NCBI GenBank assembly: GCA_027422505.1
Contig: JAPQWV010000002.1
Coordinates: 22,080,001 to 22,144,000 of the forward strand
Direction: 5' to 3'
Source: Craterostigma plantagineum
Lineage: Eukaryota > Streptophyta > Magnoliopsida > Lamiales > Linderniaceae
Length of the DNA: 64,000 bases
Positions within the stretch are counted from its first letter, which is position 1, and each line of letters starts with the position of its first letter. Below, piece by piece: positions 43,743-54,576 of the stretch. A program made the translations under genes and the position numbers. The notes under the pieces are model-generated. The model saw only the letters and a program-made list of their open reading frames with translations. It did not search any database and was not told the origin of the DNA.

Positions 43743-46010
43743 ATGGAAGGTCGTCGTGGTGGTCGTGGTCGTGGAAGCGGATCGTGTCCGCGTCGCGGAA
43801 ACAAGGGGAAGAGTCCGATGGTAGCAAATTCCGAGTCGCCCGTATTCCATGTTGACAACAACATTCCGACCGATTGGGGTGCCGACGATCGAACATTTAT
43901 AAGTTGTGACGATGTCGAGGCCGAAGCCGACGACGAAATCGATAGGTCGAAGCGGTGCCCGAAAGAGAAAATCAAACTCAAAGTACTCAAGGACGATGCA
44001 AGCCACAATCGGGTCCGACGCTAAAATCCGACATATTCACGGTCCATTTCAAGAAAGTAGAGAAGAAGCCGGCCGGATGCGGAAATTACGAAGGCATTTG
44101 CAACTATTGCGGGGTTAGCTACCAAATTTCCAAAGGAGGAGGATACGGGACGTTTAAAACCCACTTGGATAGGAAGCATCCCGACAAAGTTGGATGTGAA
44201 TGGTCTCAAACGCAAATCCAATTCACGGCATCCTCGACTTCGCATGGTACAAGCTCTCCTTTATTTAAATATTCCGATGCCTTGCATCGAAAAAATTTGG
44301 CCAAAGATGTGTGTGCTAAACATCTCCCTTTTAATTTTGCCGAAGATGAATTATACAAAAATTTTACACAACTTAGCTTTAACCCCGCAAGCCAAAAGAT
44401 TTCACGCTCTTCGGTCGTTCGTGATATTCGTAAAGTTGTTGGTGAATATAAATTTGCTCTTATTCAGTTTTTTTCAAAAATTGATTACAAAGTTTCTATT
44501 TGTTCCGATATTTGGAGTGATCATTTTAATACGCATAGCTACATGGGTGTTACTTGTCATTGGATTGATGAATCGTGGAAGATGCAAAAACGTTTGATTG
44601 CATATAGAGAATTTGATAGTGAGCATAATGCAAGCAACATTGCACAAAAAATCCAAACTATTTTGAATGAATATTGTTTGACTACGAAAATTTTTTCAAT
44701 TGGTTTCGATAATGCTAGTTCTAACACCGCAAGTTTAAAGCAACTCAAATTTGCCAACCATCATTTGGTGCTCGTTTTTTCATATTAGATGCATATGCCA
44801 TATTTTAAATCTATGTGTTCAAGATGGTTTAAATACGTTGAAAGATAATGTGTCCGTCATTAGGCATGCTATTGCGACTTTGACTAGGCATACAAATCTT
44901 GTAAAAAAATGGTCTAGATATTGTAAAAGTGCGAATTTGACGCCACGTAAATTTTCTCTTGATGTGCCGACACGTTGGAATTCTACATATAAATTGTTGA
45001 ATGATTCATATGAGTATAAAGAAGCATTATGTGCATTTTTTAGTATGTTTCCCGAGCATAATATTATTTTATTTCCGACTTCTTGGGATTCATGTTACAA
45101 TTTGTTACAAATTTTTGCGCACTTTTAAAGAAGCTACCGAAGAATTATCCGGTGTTTATTATCCTACATCCGTTTTGGTTCTAGATCATTGTGTCAAAAT
45201 TGCACTTATTTTTCAAAAATATTCTTCATGTCCGATTTTGGGTGAGTGCATTATGCAAATGAAAAAAAAGTGGTTGAAGTATTTTCTAGCATTCCCGAAG
45301 TATTTTTAGTCGCCAAGCTATTAGATCCCCGAATCCGTTTAGAAGGTTTAGAGCAAATGTTAAAAATTTATTATGATGGCTTGTTTGGTCCGAGAGAGGT
45401 ATTTGAATTTGATATAGGTTTTGAAGACGCCGAAAGACCGAGTCCGAGCTTCGTCGCTAACGGTGCGAAGGATCTTCTAAGCGAAATCTTTAAAGAATAC
45501 AAGATCAAGTTAAGTGATACTTCGGATGCGTTCAACCGTCAACAAGGTGAAGGTGGAAGTAGCTCGGGACGTGATCCGATATTTGCGCCACTTGAAAGCA
45601 TATATCACTCGAGAGCGAACAAACGCGCAAGGAGTTACAGTGGAGAAAATGCTTATGCCGAGATCGACCGTTATTTAAGTTCATTTTTTGAATATAACTT
45701 AGAAGATTTTAATCTTCTAAAGTGGTGGTCGACGAAAGTGGCATCTTTTCCGGTGTTGACAATGATCGCAAGAGAAATATTAGCGTGTCCCGCCTCAACG
45801 GTTTCCGTTGAGCAAGCGTTTAGCGTCGGAGGATATACATTGGATTCAAGGCGATCGAGATTAACCGTTGAAAATCTAGAGAATCAATGTTTGCTCGATG
45901 ATTGGACAAGGGCGGACGCAAGAACACAAGAACCTAACTTCAACGACACGGACGAAGAAGGAGATGGCTATGAAGAGTGTTCGTCGAACACTACCGGAAG
46001 CGAAGATTGA
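43743..46010 (+). pseudogene. hAT transposase, four frame breaks
   Basis: From the ATG at 43743 it encodes an Arg/Gly-rich start, then (frame break near 43990) a BED zinc finger (GICNYCGVSYQISKG...HLDRKHPD, 44098-44185). The catalytic core follows: SICSDIWSDHFNTHSYMGV (first Asp) and FSIGFDNASSNT. After a break near 44770 come RCICHILNLCVQDGL and LDVPTRWNSTYKLL. Breaks near 45115 and 45260 precede LLDPRIRLEGLEQM and the C-terminal dimerisation domain (ILACPASTVSVEQAFSVGGYTLDSRRS, 45778-45870). The protein would cut and paste the element. Several breaks fall in A or T runs. Confidence 0.88.
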
Positions 46011-46154
46011 ACGATCGTAATTTTTCTTCTAAACTTTAAGGTGTAATTGTGTTTTTTTAATGGAATGAAATTTTTGACTTTGCTAAATAAAATTAATTTC
46101 TTAGTTTATTGAAGTTATTTTTCTTGTTTTTTAAAATAATATTAAAAATATAAT

Positions 46155-46310
46155 CGTAAACCGGCGGTTCAAACCGTAACCGTAACCGTAATCTCCGGTT
46201 ACAAACCGTAACCGTAACCGCGATTACCGCGGTTCGGTTACGGTTAGAGATTTTCACTAACCGTGAACCGGCGGTTATAACCGTGAACCGTAACCGTGAA
46301 CCGTTTGAAC
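46155..46310 (+). repeat. hAT right subterminal repeats
   Basis: Copies of AACCGTAACCGTAACC and GCGGTTATAACCGTGAACC mirror the left subterminal block. Confidence 0.8.
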
Positions 46311-46317
46311 ACGTCTA

Positions 46318-46860
46318 TTCTCTGTTGCCTTGGTGTCGGGACGGAATTTGTGCGGCTTCTTGAAACTGTCGGTTGCCGGAGCCGACTTCCTCACGGCCTT
46401 GCTGGCAAGCTGCTTCCTCCAGGCGATTTGCGAGAGGTTTACTTCGTGCGAGCCATGAAAATAAATGGTAGAAGAGATTTTGGTTTCGTTGCTTGTAGAA
46501 GATGATGGCACAATAGAGTAATTTCGATAGATTATAAAGGGTAAATGCGTCTTATCGCATGAACTAGGTCTTTTCTCTAATGTTTTCAAAATGTATGTCC
46601 TTATCATTAAAGTAAACTTGAATAGGGCCTGAACCTCAATAAAAAAGAGAAAATAGGGCCTGAATCATAATTAACCTAAAATATATAATATGTAGTCTTC
46701 CTGGATTTTATTTGGGTTAATTACGTGTTAGGCCCTCTTAACATTTTTAAATAGTATTCAGGCCCCAATATAGTTTCAGTTAGTATTAAGGACCTACTTT
46801 CTAAAATTCTTAGAGAAAAATACCCAAACTATGTGATATGACATATTTACCCACTAACAG
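46318..46860. repeat. two related element ends, back to back, inside the foldback region
   Basis: A minus-oriented end (46676 inward: GGTTAATTATGATTCAGGCCC in reverse complement) and a plus-oriented end (46714: GGGTTAATTACGTGTTAGGCCC) lie about 40 bases apart. Both contain 'AGGCCCT' and an A-rich 'GACCTACTTTCTAAAATT'-type context. They belong to the same end family as 39060 and 48707. So more than one element may be involved. Confidence 0.6.
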
Positions 46861-47099
46861 ATGCAATATTTACAAACATATGCCATTGTCTTCTCCAACG
46901 AGCGATCTAATCTTCAAGCTCGATTTCCGCCTATATTCTCGACCTTCGTGAGCAGACGAGGAGGTCCGACCCTGACCTGTCGTCGTAGTAGTGCTCGACG
47001 GAGCTGAACTTATTTTTTTGTTTTTCCAAATCACTTAGCGACGTATGACACATCTCTTCTAGTAAATAACTAATCGTCACACAAAAATAGCACATCCTA

Positions 47100-48240
47100 C
47101 ATTAAAAATAACGACTCATATATTGTTAATAACACAGTCTGTATACAACCAACGGATTGGGAGAAAAAGAACGAAAATCACAAACGACTAAAAAACAGAT
47201 GAAAACTGCATAAATCACGTCGTTATTGACTCATTAATGTAAAATAGACTTCAATTTCTCATGGGTACCTCGAATTTATACCGATTATTTGCAAGAAACG
47301 GATATTAGATTTTCCCTAAATCGTGTAAAAAGAAATACTTATAACATAGCGAAAAATAACAAATGTCTTATGGTTAATAACAAATGTTGACTGATAAGTC
47401 ACACGTCGCTGAAAGGTAATAACGCCTTGTTTGTCGTAAATAACACATTCTGTATACAACCAATGGATCGGGAGAAAAAAGAACGAAAACCACAACGACA
47501 CTAAAAAACATATGAAAACTGCATAAATCTCGTCGTTATTGACTCAATAAGGTAAAATAGACCTTAATTTCTCATGGGTACCTCGAATTTATACCGATTA
47601 GTTGCAAGAAACAAATATTATGTTTTCCCTAAATCGTGTAAAAAAGAAATACTTATAACATAGCAAAAAATAACTAATGTCTTATGGTTAATAACAAATG
47701 ATGTCTTAGAAGTACCACGTCGCTGAAAGGTAATAACACCTTGTTTGTCGTAAATAACGCATTCTGTATAGAACCAATGGATCGGGAGAAAAAGAACGAA
47801 AATTACAAACGACACTAAAAAAAATAGGATGAAAACTGCATAAATCTCGTCGTTATTGACTTATTAAGGTAAAATAGACCTCAATTTCTCATGGGTACCT
47901 CGAATTTATACCGATTAGTTGCAAGAAACAAATATTATATTTTCCCTAAATCGTGTAAAAAGAAATACTTATAACATAGCAAAAAATAACAAATGTTTTA
48001 TGGTTAATAACAAATATTGACTTAGAACTAACACGTCGCTTAAAGGTAATAACACATTGTCTGTCGTAAATAACTCATTCTGTATATAACCAATGGATCG
48101 GGAGAAAAGAACGAAAATCACAAACGACACTAAAAAACAGATGAAAAGTGCATAAATCACGTCGTTATTGACTCAATAATGTAAAATAGACCTCAATTTC
48201 TCATGGGTACCTCGAATTTATACCGATTACTTGCAATTTA
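47100..48240 (-). repeat. right arm tandem array, four units in minus orientation
   Basis: The reverse-complement anchor lies at about 47138, 47445, 47761 and 48085 (steps 307, 316, 324). Unit content and order match the left arm. The number of units equals that of the left arm. Confidence 0.85.
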
Positions 48241-48707
48241 TGTCGAAATCTAGATTCGATTTACCATTATATTCTCGAATTTGCACCCTAATTAGACAAG
48301 CAAATTCTACCTCGTGTGTCGTCAATATCACAGTGAATCCAACATGACATAATCGGTTGGATGGGGCATTCCAATTTTTTTGTGCTCGTTTCAGTGTAAG
48401 AAAAATATTCTGTAACTGAGTAACACAATATTATTGAAAATAACGTGTCTGTTTCCTAAAGTAACAATATTCTGTAACTGAGTAACATAATATTATCGAA
48501 AAATAACGTGTCTGTTTCATATAGTAACAATATACTGTAACTGAGTAACATAAAAAAGAGCATTTTAGTAAGGGTATTTTTGTCAAATAATAGTTTTTGG
48601 TCCTTTAGCTCGAATTTTACATAAAGTAGGTCCTTTAAACTTATTATTTCTGTAATAGGCCTGACAAGTAAATTGAAAAATTAGTGGGACCTGACATAAA
48701 ATTCCCC

Positions 48708-50489
48708 ATTTTACTTGACTGTTGGTCACATTTGTGATCAGCATCTATCATATCACAATTAAGTTTCATATCATTAAAGATACATTACTACGTATATAGA
48801 AAAGTAAGTCTGAGCTGGACGACGATAAAATGAACCAAATAGAAAATGAATAAATTATGCTATTAGTGGTAATCTCTCTCTCAAGTCTGAAGTGATAGAA
48901 GACATTGTCTTAAAAATTTAATTTATATTTAAATGTATTATCATAAGATCACATGCACTATATGTAAACATGGAAACTATGCTAAAGGTTGTCATTTCAC
49001 CATAAAGAGATTAGAACTTCGTGGACTGGAAAAAATTGACGGTGTCCGGCGGTATTAGCCCATCTTTCTTTTCGAACTCGCCCCATCATTCAAAAATTCA
49101 ACTCATTACATTAACTGCAATTGTCCAAGAATGCAAGAATCGTTTTATTTCTCGGTGCAGAATGGAGAAATTCATGAGATTAGCAAATACAAATCGATCC
49201 CTCTAGAAGTGAAATACGAGACCTTCCATCTTCACTTTGTGAGTTCTTATATTCCTTTACCTATATTGCGTTTGTGTTAATTCCCTAATATGAATGTATA
49301 GAAAAATCATACCTTCCGTAAACATTGAAGTGCTTTCATTCAGTTACATAGATTGCGCGTTTTTATTTCTTGATATGAATATATATTTCAGCACTTGGTT
49401 GATTCAGCGTTTTGCCGTCGCTGCCCAAAGGTCCAGGGAGTGCATCGACTTGTGTTACTTGATGAAAGAGACGTCCACTTTGAGATCAAATGCCACGCAC
49501 CACATTCACTTTAGGGAAAGGATGGCAGATTTTCGTAGTCGACAATAGCATCGCTTTTGGCGATGTGCTAACGTTTCATTTACAGGAAATTTGCAAAAAA
49601 TAGAGTGCTCATTACTCGAAAAGGATGGAAAAAATAAAGTGTTACCTTTTTATTTTACAATTGATCGTAGTCCTATTTAACAGCGAGCACATCATCCTTG
49701 ACGTCGCCTGAGAGCGTCAACATAGAATTGGACTGCGAGTTAACAGATCAACCAAAACAGATTTATAAAGAGATAAAAACTCTTATCTCAAAATGAGCTA
49801 AAATAACGAACTGGGAAAAAAAAAAAAAAATCTAACTAAACATATTAAAAAGCCACTGCTGCTGATCCTGAGGATCTAACTAACTTATATTCTTCATGCA
49901 TTCGAGTAGAATAGCAGCATTTCTTTTCAATCTATCGTTTTGACATCGAACGGTCATTTCAACAAGTTCACCCTCAACATTATGTAATTCCTCATGTACC
50001 ATGACGATGTATTGTTCGTCATCGAAACCAAGATGAACTAAAGCATCGACCGCTTTCTTTTCACATTGCATCGAGCAATTCTAACTACTAATCACATCCA
50101 AGATCAATCTATTTAGATACTAATTTACGTATTCAAGATATTAACACACTTCCATTGAAATTGCATATACAAGAAAGAGATGTTCGATACTTCTGCATTT
50201 GTGAACTGATACAATCTTATATAATAACTTATCATAAATTCAATGTTAACATACAGTATGTTTAGCACACACAATGAGTGTGCAAATATATATAAAACTA
50301 TTTTATATTTTGAACGTTTTATATTAAAATTAAGTTCTTTAAAAAATAAAATTTTAATTTAAGGATAAACTTGAAATAAATTAAAATATTAAGTTAAAAA
50401 TTGTAAGTAAGCAATTAAGGTTAAAATTGTAAATAACAATTTATCAAATTAACAAATTGATAGTTTAGCCACCCCACCTTTAAAAATAA
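48708..50489. other. spacer with weak coding-like pieces, no gene recognised
   Basis: A coding-like plus-strand stretch at 49010-49230 and another at 49390-49500 could be exons around a GTGAG...TTTCAG gap (49231-49390), but I do not recognise a protein family. A 63-codon minus-strand ORF (49880-50071) is Glu/Val-rich and unidentified. Nothing else identifiable; 50280-50490 is AT-rich. Confidence 0.3.
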
Positions 50490-50830
50490 GAGTATATATT
50501 AACTCTTTAAATATATTTTTTACTTTTCAAGTAAATATCAGTGTGCATTCACCAGGTGGCGTAAAAATTTAATAACTGATTATATTCCATTTCATTTCTC
50601 ATATGAACTTTCGAAATTAGGTTTAGTTTATCGGGCTGCTCGTATTCCCCCACATTAGTACTACATATATGTAGTCGGTGAATCAACGTATCGCCACTCC
50701 CTCACTCGAATTTTAAATGAGTGCTTCTAATTTTTCTGACCGTCGTGAGTGCTTCAATTCAAGACTGAAGATTTGAATCTCTGGCTCTGCTTATCCTTTC
50801 TTTGCTCTAATTTTCGAGGCTCACTTCTGT
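50490..50830 (+). repeat. dispersed direct repeat, copy 2 (partner at 33370-33690)
   Basis: The block shares its landmarks with 33370-33690 in the same order and orientation (atatcagtgtgcat, cacattagtactacat, gtgaatcaacgtatcgcc, gcttcaattcaagactgaa). The region between the copies is about 17 kb and contains the LINE, MITE and foldback element. Confidence 0.75.
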
Positions 50831-51005
50831 TACCATTTTTGTTTTCCGATAGGGCATCTCCAATGGAATGCCAAGAACGGCGTTTTCACTGGAGGCTTGG
50901 GGATTGGGAATCTCCAACCCACCGCCAAACACAACGACAAAGATTAGCGATAAAGACGTTGCACTTGTTTTTTTTTTGGAGCAAATAAAGGCGAGACAAT
51001 TCAAA

Positions 51006-51224
51006 CACTACAAAAAAATGCATTTTAGCGACTACACAAATCAGTCGCTAAACATAGAAATTTGGTCGCTAAATGAGTTTAGCGACTACACTTTGTAGTC
51101 GCTAAAAGCCTTGTCGCAAAATTGTAGCGGTCGCCAATTAGTCGCAAATGGCGACTGCATATCCTGTAGTCGCTAAAAATTTAGCTACTACAACAGGGAC
51201 TAAATTTGTAGTCGGTAACTTTCT
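51006..51224 (+). mobile_element. CACTA transposon end with subterminal repeats
   Basis: The terminal CACTACAAAAAAATGC (51006) is the standard plant CACTA end. The next ~210 bases are dense with TAGCGACTA / TAGTCGCTAA words in both orientations, the transposase-binding subterminal repeats of this superfamily. No matching TTGTAGTG end exists further right in the window. The other end is probably beyond the right edge or deleted. Confidence 0.85.
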
Positions 51225-52685
51225 CTTTTCTTTTTCTTTGTTTTACTTTCATTTTTTATTTTAATTGATAAATCAACAAAACAAATAACATACAAAATAG
51301 AAAAAAATTTAAAATTTCATTAATATATAATAAATTCATTACATAAATCAACTAAACAAGGTTTAACTAAACAACAAGAAAAATCACACGACCCGAGCTA
51401 CAACCGCCTGAAAAGTCATCGTGACCCTTTCTCCTCTTAAAATCAAATGAAGCCGATAAACCGAGCAACATCATCTGAAAAGCAATGACGAAACACGTTT
51501 GGAAACACCGATATTCGATTCAAATTGGAAAAGAAAACAAAAGCAATTCATCGTAGCTTGCGTACCTTCTCTAAAGACGGTCTTCTCATCATCCAACTTC
51601 GTTCAAAGCTTTTGCTTCCAAACATTTTTTCGACTCAATAATCTCCACTCCTAATCGTCATTTACCTTGTCTATGTCCAAGCTGCATAAGAAGTTGTAAC
51701 ACAGTCAAAGAATAAATCAACCCAACAAAACAAACACATTAGGATGGAGAAGATCGCCGAGGAAGTTTCCTTCAGCTCAGCCTGCGAAATAACCAAGAAA
51801 ATATAACCATAATCCAAAAAAGGAAGTGTGTGCATCTCTATTACGACGAGATTTAGGATCAGACCAGCCATTCTTTGTGGCCCTGAAGTCCATCGTGATT
51901 GAGGTCTTGACAGCAACGATTACTCCCGTCCCAAGTTGTGCGGGTTTTGTACCTTTCTCTTCGATCCATCCCTTAAACACACAGCCAAAACCTCCTTCGT
52001 ATCGTTTGTGGATTTGCTTTCTGCTTTATGTGAAAATGGATCAACTACACATGATACAAAAATGAAGGAATTGATGAATCTAAACTCCTCAAGCTGAATT
52101 TTTTTTAAGGTTAATTACCATGAGTGGTGATGCCACTTAGAGAGGTATCAACCTTAGATCTCGAAGGAATACATCATCCAATTCCAATCAACCTTAACTT
52201 CATAAAGCAACAACCCCTTTTCTTAGCAACACCATCGTCTCCGTATTTACTAGTTCCCTTTGATTCTTTTACACCGCAAGATTCAACCTTTAAGCCATCA
52301 TCATTTTGTCCCATCTCTTACCAAATATCTCTCAACTATGCAACTAAAATATGTACTATCAACATCACGAAAACGTTAAAAACAACACAAACCTTCGAGA
52401 GAAGCCACGTCCTTACCTCGGAATTTACTTTGGCTGAGAGGAGAAGCAGCGGGGACAGGCGAGGGCAGAGGAGCAGCGGTGTCGCAGCTGAGCGCGGCGG
52501 AGAACTGGAGCGCGACGGGGAACTGCGAGGGCTATGAGAAAGGCGACAAGTGGGACAGGCGAGGGCGGCGGAGGAGCAAAGCGGCCGAATGTGAGTGATT
52601 TTAACGTCGATAGAGGAAATAAGATTTCTCGCCGCGGCCGAGGAGTTGAGCGCGTGGATCTGGCCGCCGAGAGAAAGGCGACGTG
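51225..52685 (+). other. probable CACTA interior, no gene identified
   Basis: It starts AT-rich (51225-51360), then has mixed text with no recognised product (ORFs at 51671-52537 have no domain I know), and becomes GC- and purine-rich at 52430-52685. It ends where copia C begins. That it belongs to the CACTA element is inference from continuity. Confidence 0.35.
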
Positions 52686-52924
52686 TGTTGCGAAATAGAC
52701 AGCGAAACGGAATTGAAAATGACTGTGAGGATAGAATGGACACGGGAATTTACGTGGAAAACCCCTTAATGATCGGAGTAAAAAACCACGTGCGAGGTAG
52801 AAATATTATTACTGAGGTAATAACAGTGGTTACATCCTTCCAATCTATAAAGGAGAAAACACTTACTATCTCTCCTTATAGTCGGAGCAAATACTGAACA
52901 AACCCTCTATTTTTTTCTACCCTC

Positions 52925-52978
<54 letters not shown>

Positions 52979-53183
52979 CTCTTTCTATTTTGGTTTTGGT
53001 GTGTTTTTAGCTTAAGCCCCGTAGCCTATTTATAGGCAAGAAACTTAGCTTCATGATAATACAAATTAGGTCATTGCTTACATCATTTAATCATTATAAT
53101 ATCAATATAATTAAATATATATATATATTATTATTACTAATGAGGTAGGTGAAGTGGGCAGGTGGCAACCCACTTTCCCATCA
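52686..53183 (-). repeat. 3' LTR of copia C, 498 bp
   Basis: It starts TGTTGCGAAATAGACAGC and ends CCCATCA in plus coordinates. It contains a CT microsatellite (about 52927-52974). Read on the minus strand it begins TGATGGG, next to the polypurine tract GTGGGAGAT. Confidence 0.9.
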
Positions 53184-53254
53184 ATCTCCCACTTGAAGAT
53201 TTGATTGAGGCACAATCAGATCTTCACGCCATTCTCCTAACTCGCCTTTGCATG

Positions 53255-54370
53255 TTACTTATGTTGAGTCAATCCACATGAGGAACGACGCCACATAAAC
53301 TTGTCCACGATAATTGCTTTGGTCATATAGTCTGTCAGATTATCTGCATTGTGAACTTTTTGCATGTCCACTGTTCCCTTTTTCCACTTGTTCATGAACA
53401 AAGTGGTATTAGACCCGGATGTGTTTGGTTCTTGAATGATATGCTGGATTCCTTGCAAGATGCAACGCACTCTGGCTATCACAATAGAGAACAATTTTCT
53501 CTTGTTTGTGGTCGAGTTCTTCCAGAAACACCTTCAACCATATTGCCTCTTTACTGGCTTGCGTAGCTGCGACATATTCTGTCTCCGTTGTTGACGTTAC
53601 AACAATGGACTGCAGTTTTGAAACCCAGCTTACAGCACCGCCAGCAAGATTGAACACATATCCGGTTGTGGATCTGCTTTTATCAAGTTCACCTGCATAA
53701 TCTGTATCAACAAAACCATTGACAGTAAAATTTGTACCTCCGTAACATAAGGCAAGATCCGAGGTTCCCTTGGCATATATGAGAATCCTTTTAACAGCAC
53801 TCTAGTGCTCCCGACCAGGGTTGGACATGTATCGGCTAACGACTCCCACTGCATGGGCAATGTCTGGACTAGTATATATCATTGCGAACATTAGACTTCC
53901 TACCGCCGATACATATGGCAGTCGAGACATCTCTATCCACTCGTCTTCATTGGTAAGACAGATCTCGGAGGATAGCTTGAAATTAGCAGCAAGAGGGGTA
54001 GATATTGACTTACAATCTTGCATGTTGAACCTTCGCAAGATTTTCTTCAAATAATTCTTTTGGAAAGCCAAATCTTTCGCTTGCTTCTATCTCGAGATAT
54101 TTGCACACCAAGGATTTTGTTTGCTGGTCCCAAATCCTTCATTTCGAATTCACTGGCTAGTTGAGTCTTTAAGTCGGCGATATGACATTTGTTGTCCTGC
54201 TACCAGCATATCGTCGACGTACAACAGCAACATGATGAAATCGTCATCGCCCAAATCTCTTGCAATATGCTAAGGATCTGAATACAACCTGTTGTAGCCA
54301 GGACTCGTTATGAAGGAGTCAAATCTCTTATACCAGCATCGAGGTGCTTGCTTAAGCCCGTAGAGAGATT
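53255..54370 (-). pseudogene. copia C reverse transcriptase (partial) and RNase H, broken
   Basis: The minus strand starts in RT at [17 protein letters not shown] (~54365-54315) and carries MLLLYVDDMLVAG (~54230-54195). The thumb and linker follow (KKILRRFNMQDCKSISTPLAAN, YVSAVGSLMFAMIYTSPDIAHA). RNase H follows with AVSWVSKLQSIVV, STTETEYVAATQA, YCDSQSALHLARN and NADNLTDYMTKA. The first half of RT, up to the YGLKQAP box, is missing; upstream text is a Ser/Lys-rich linker. Breaks lie near 54080, 53790-53860 and 53405. Confidence 0.85.
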
Positions 54371-54576
54371 TGATCAATCTGTAAACCAGAGATCCGGCCT
54401 ACGCTCGCGTGATGACCGCCAGAGATCCGGTACTTCAGATTCGACTGGGTCGAGCTCTTTGTGCGCTGGTTCAGCTTCAGAAGATTTATATTGCTCCAAT
54501 TTATTTTCACCGGTTTAGTCTTTGTCACGCCTTTTGAACTGCTATCATTATCGACTTGCTCTTGATCATTATCCAC

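Larger units (their letters stand above)
43087..46317 (+). mobile_element. hAT transposon, 3231 bp, with perfect 8-bp TSD
   Basis: The ends are TAGATGTGTTCAGACGGT and, reverse-complemented, TAGACGTGTTCAAACGGT. They are flanked by TTCTCTGT on both sides (43079-43086 and 46318-46325), a perfect 8-bp duplication. Next to both ends lie subterminal arrays of CCGGCGGTT/AACCGTAACC words. The centre encodes a BED-finger hAT transposase on the plus strand. The element inserted within the foldback-like region. Length, ends and duplication fit an autonomous hAT that has lost its reading frame recently. Confidence 0.95.
39060..48707. mobile_element. large inverted-repeat (foldback-like) element with unit arrays
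   Basis: Left end GGGAGAATTTCATGTCAGG (39060) matches the reverse complement of the right end (48707: GGGGAATTTTATGTCAGG). The match continues inward over the text up to about 39640, paired with about 48170-48707, including TAAAATTCGAG and ACCAAAAA. Both arms then hold four ~310-bp units in opposite orientation (39600-40790 and 47100-48240). The ends resemble the (G)GGTTAATT..AGGCCC ends of plant MULE-like TIR elements. No transposase of its own is visible. A 3.2-kb hAT lies inside. No target duplication is resolved. Confidence 0.75.

Noticed and set aside
49010..49550. Possible two-exon host gene with a GTGAG...TTTCAG intron
   Set aside because: No family could be recognised, frames change within the stretch, and one piece ends in a stop soon after. 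Kept only as a weak coding-like piece.
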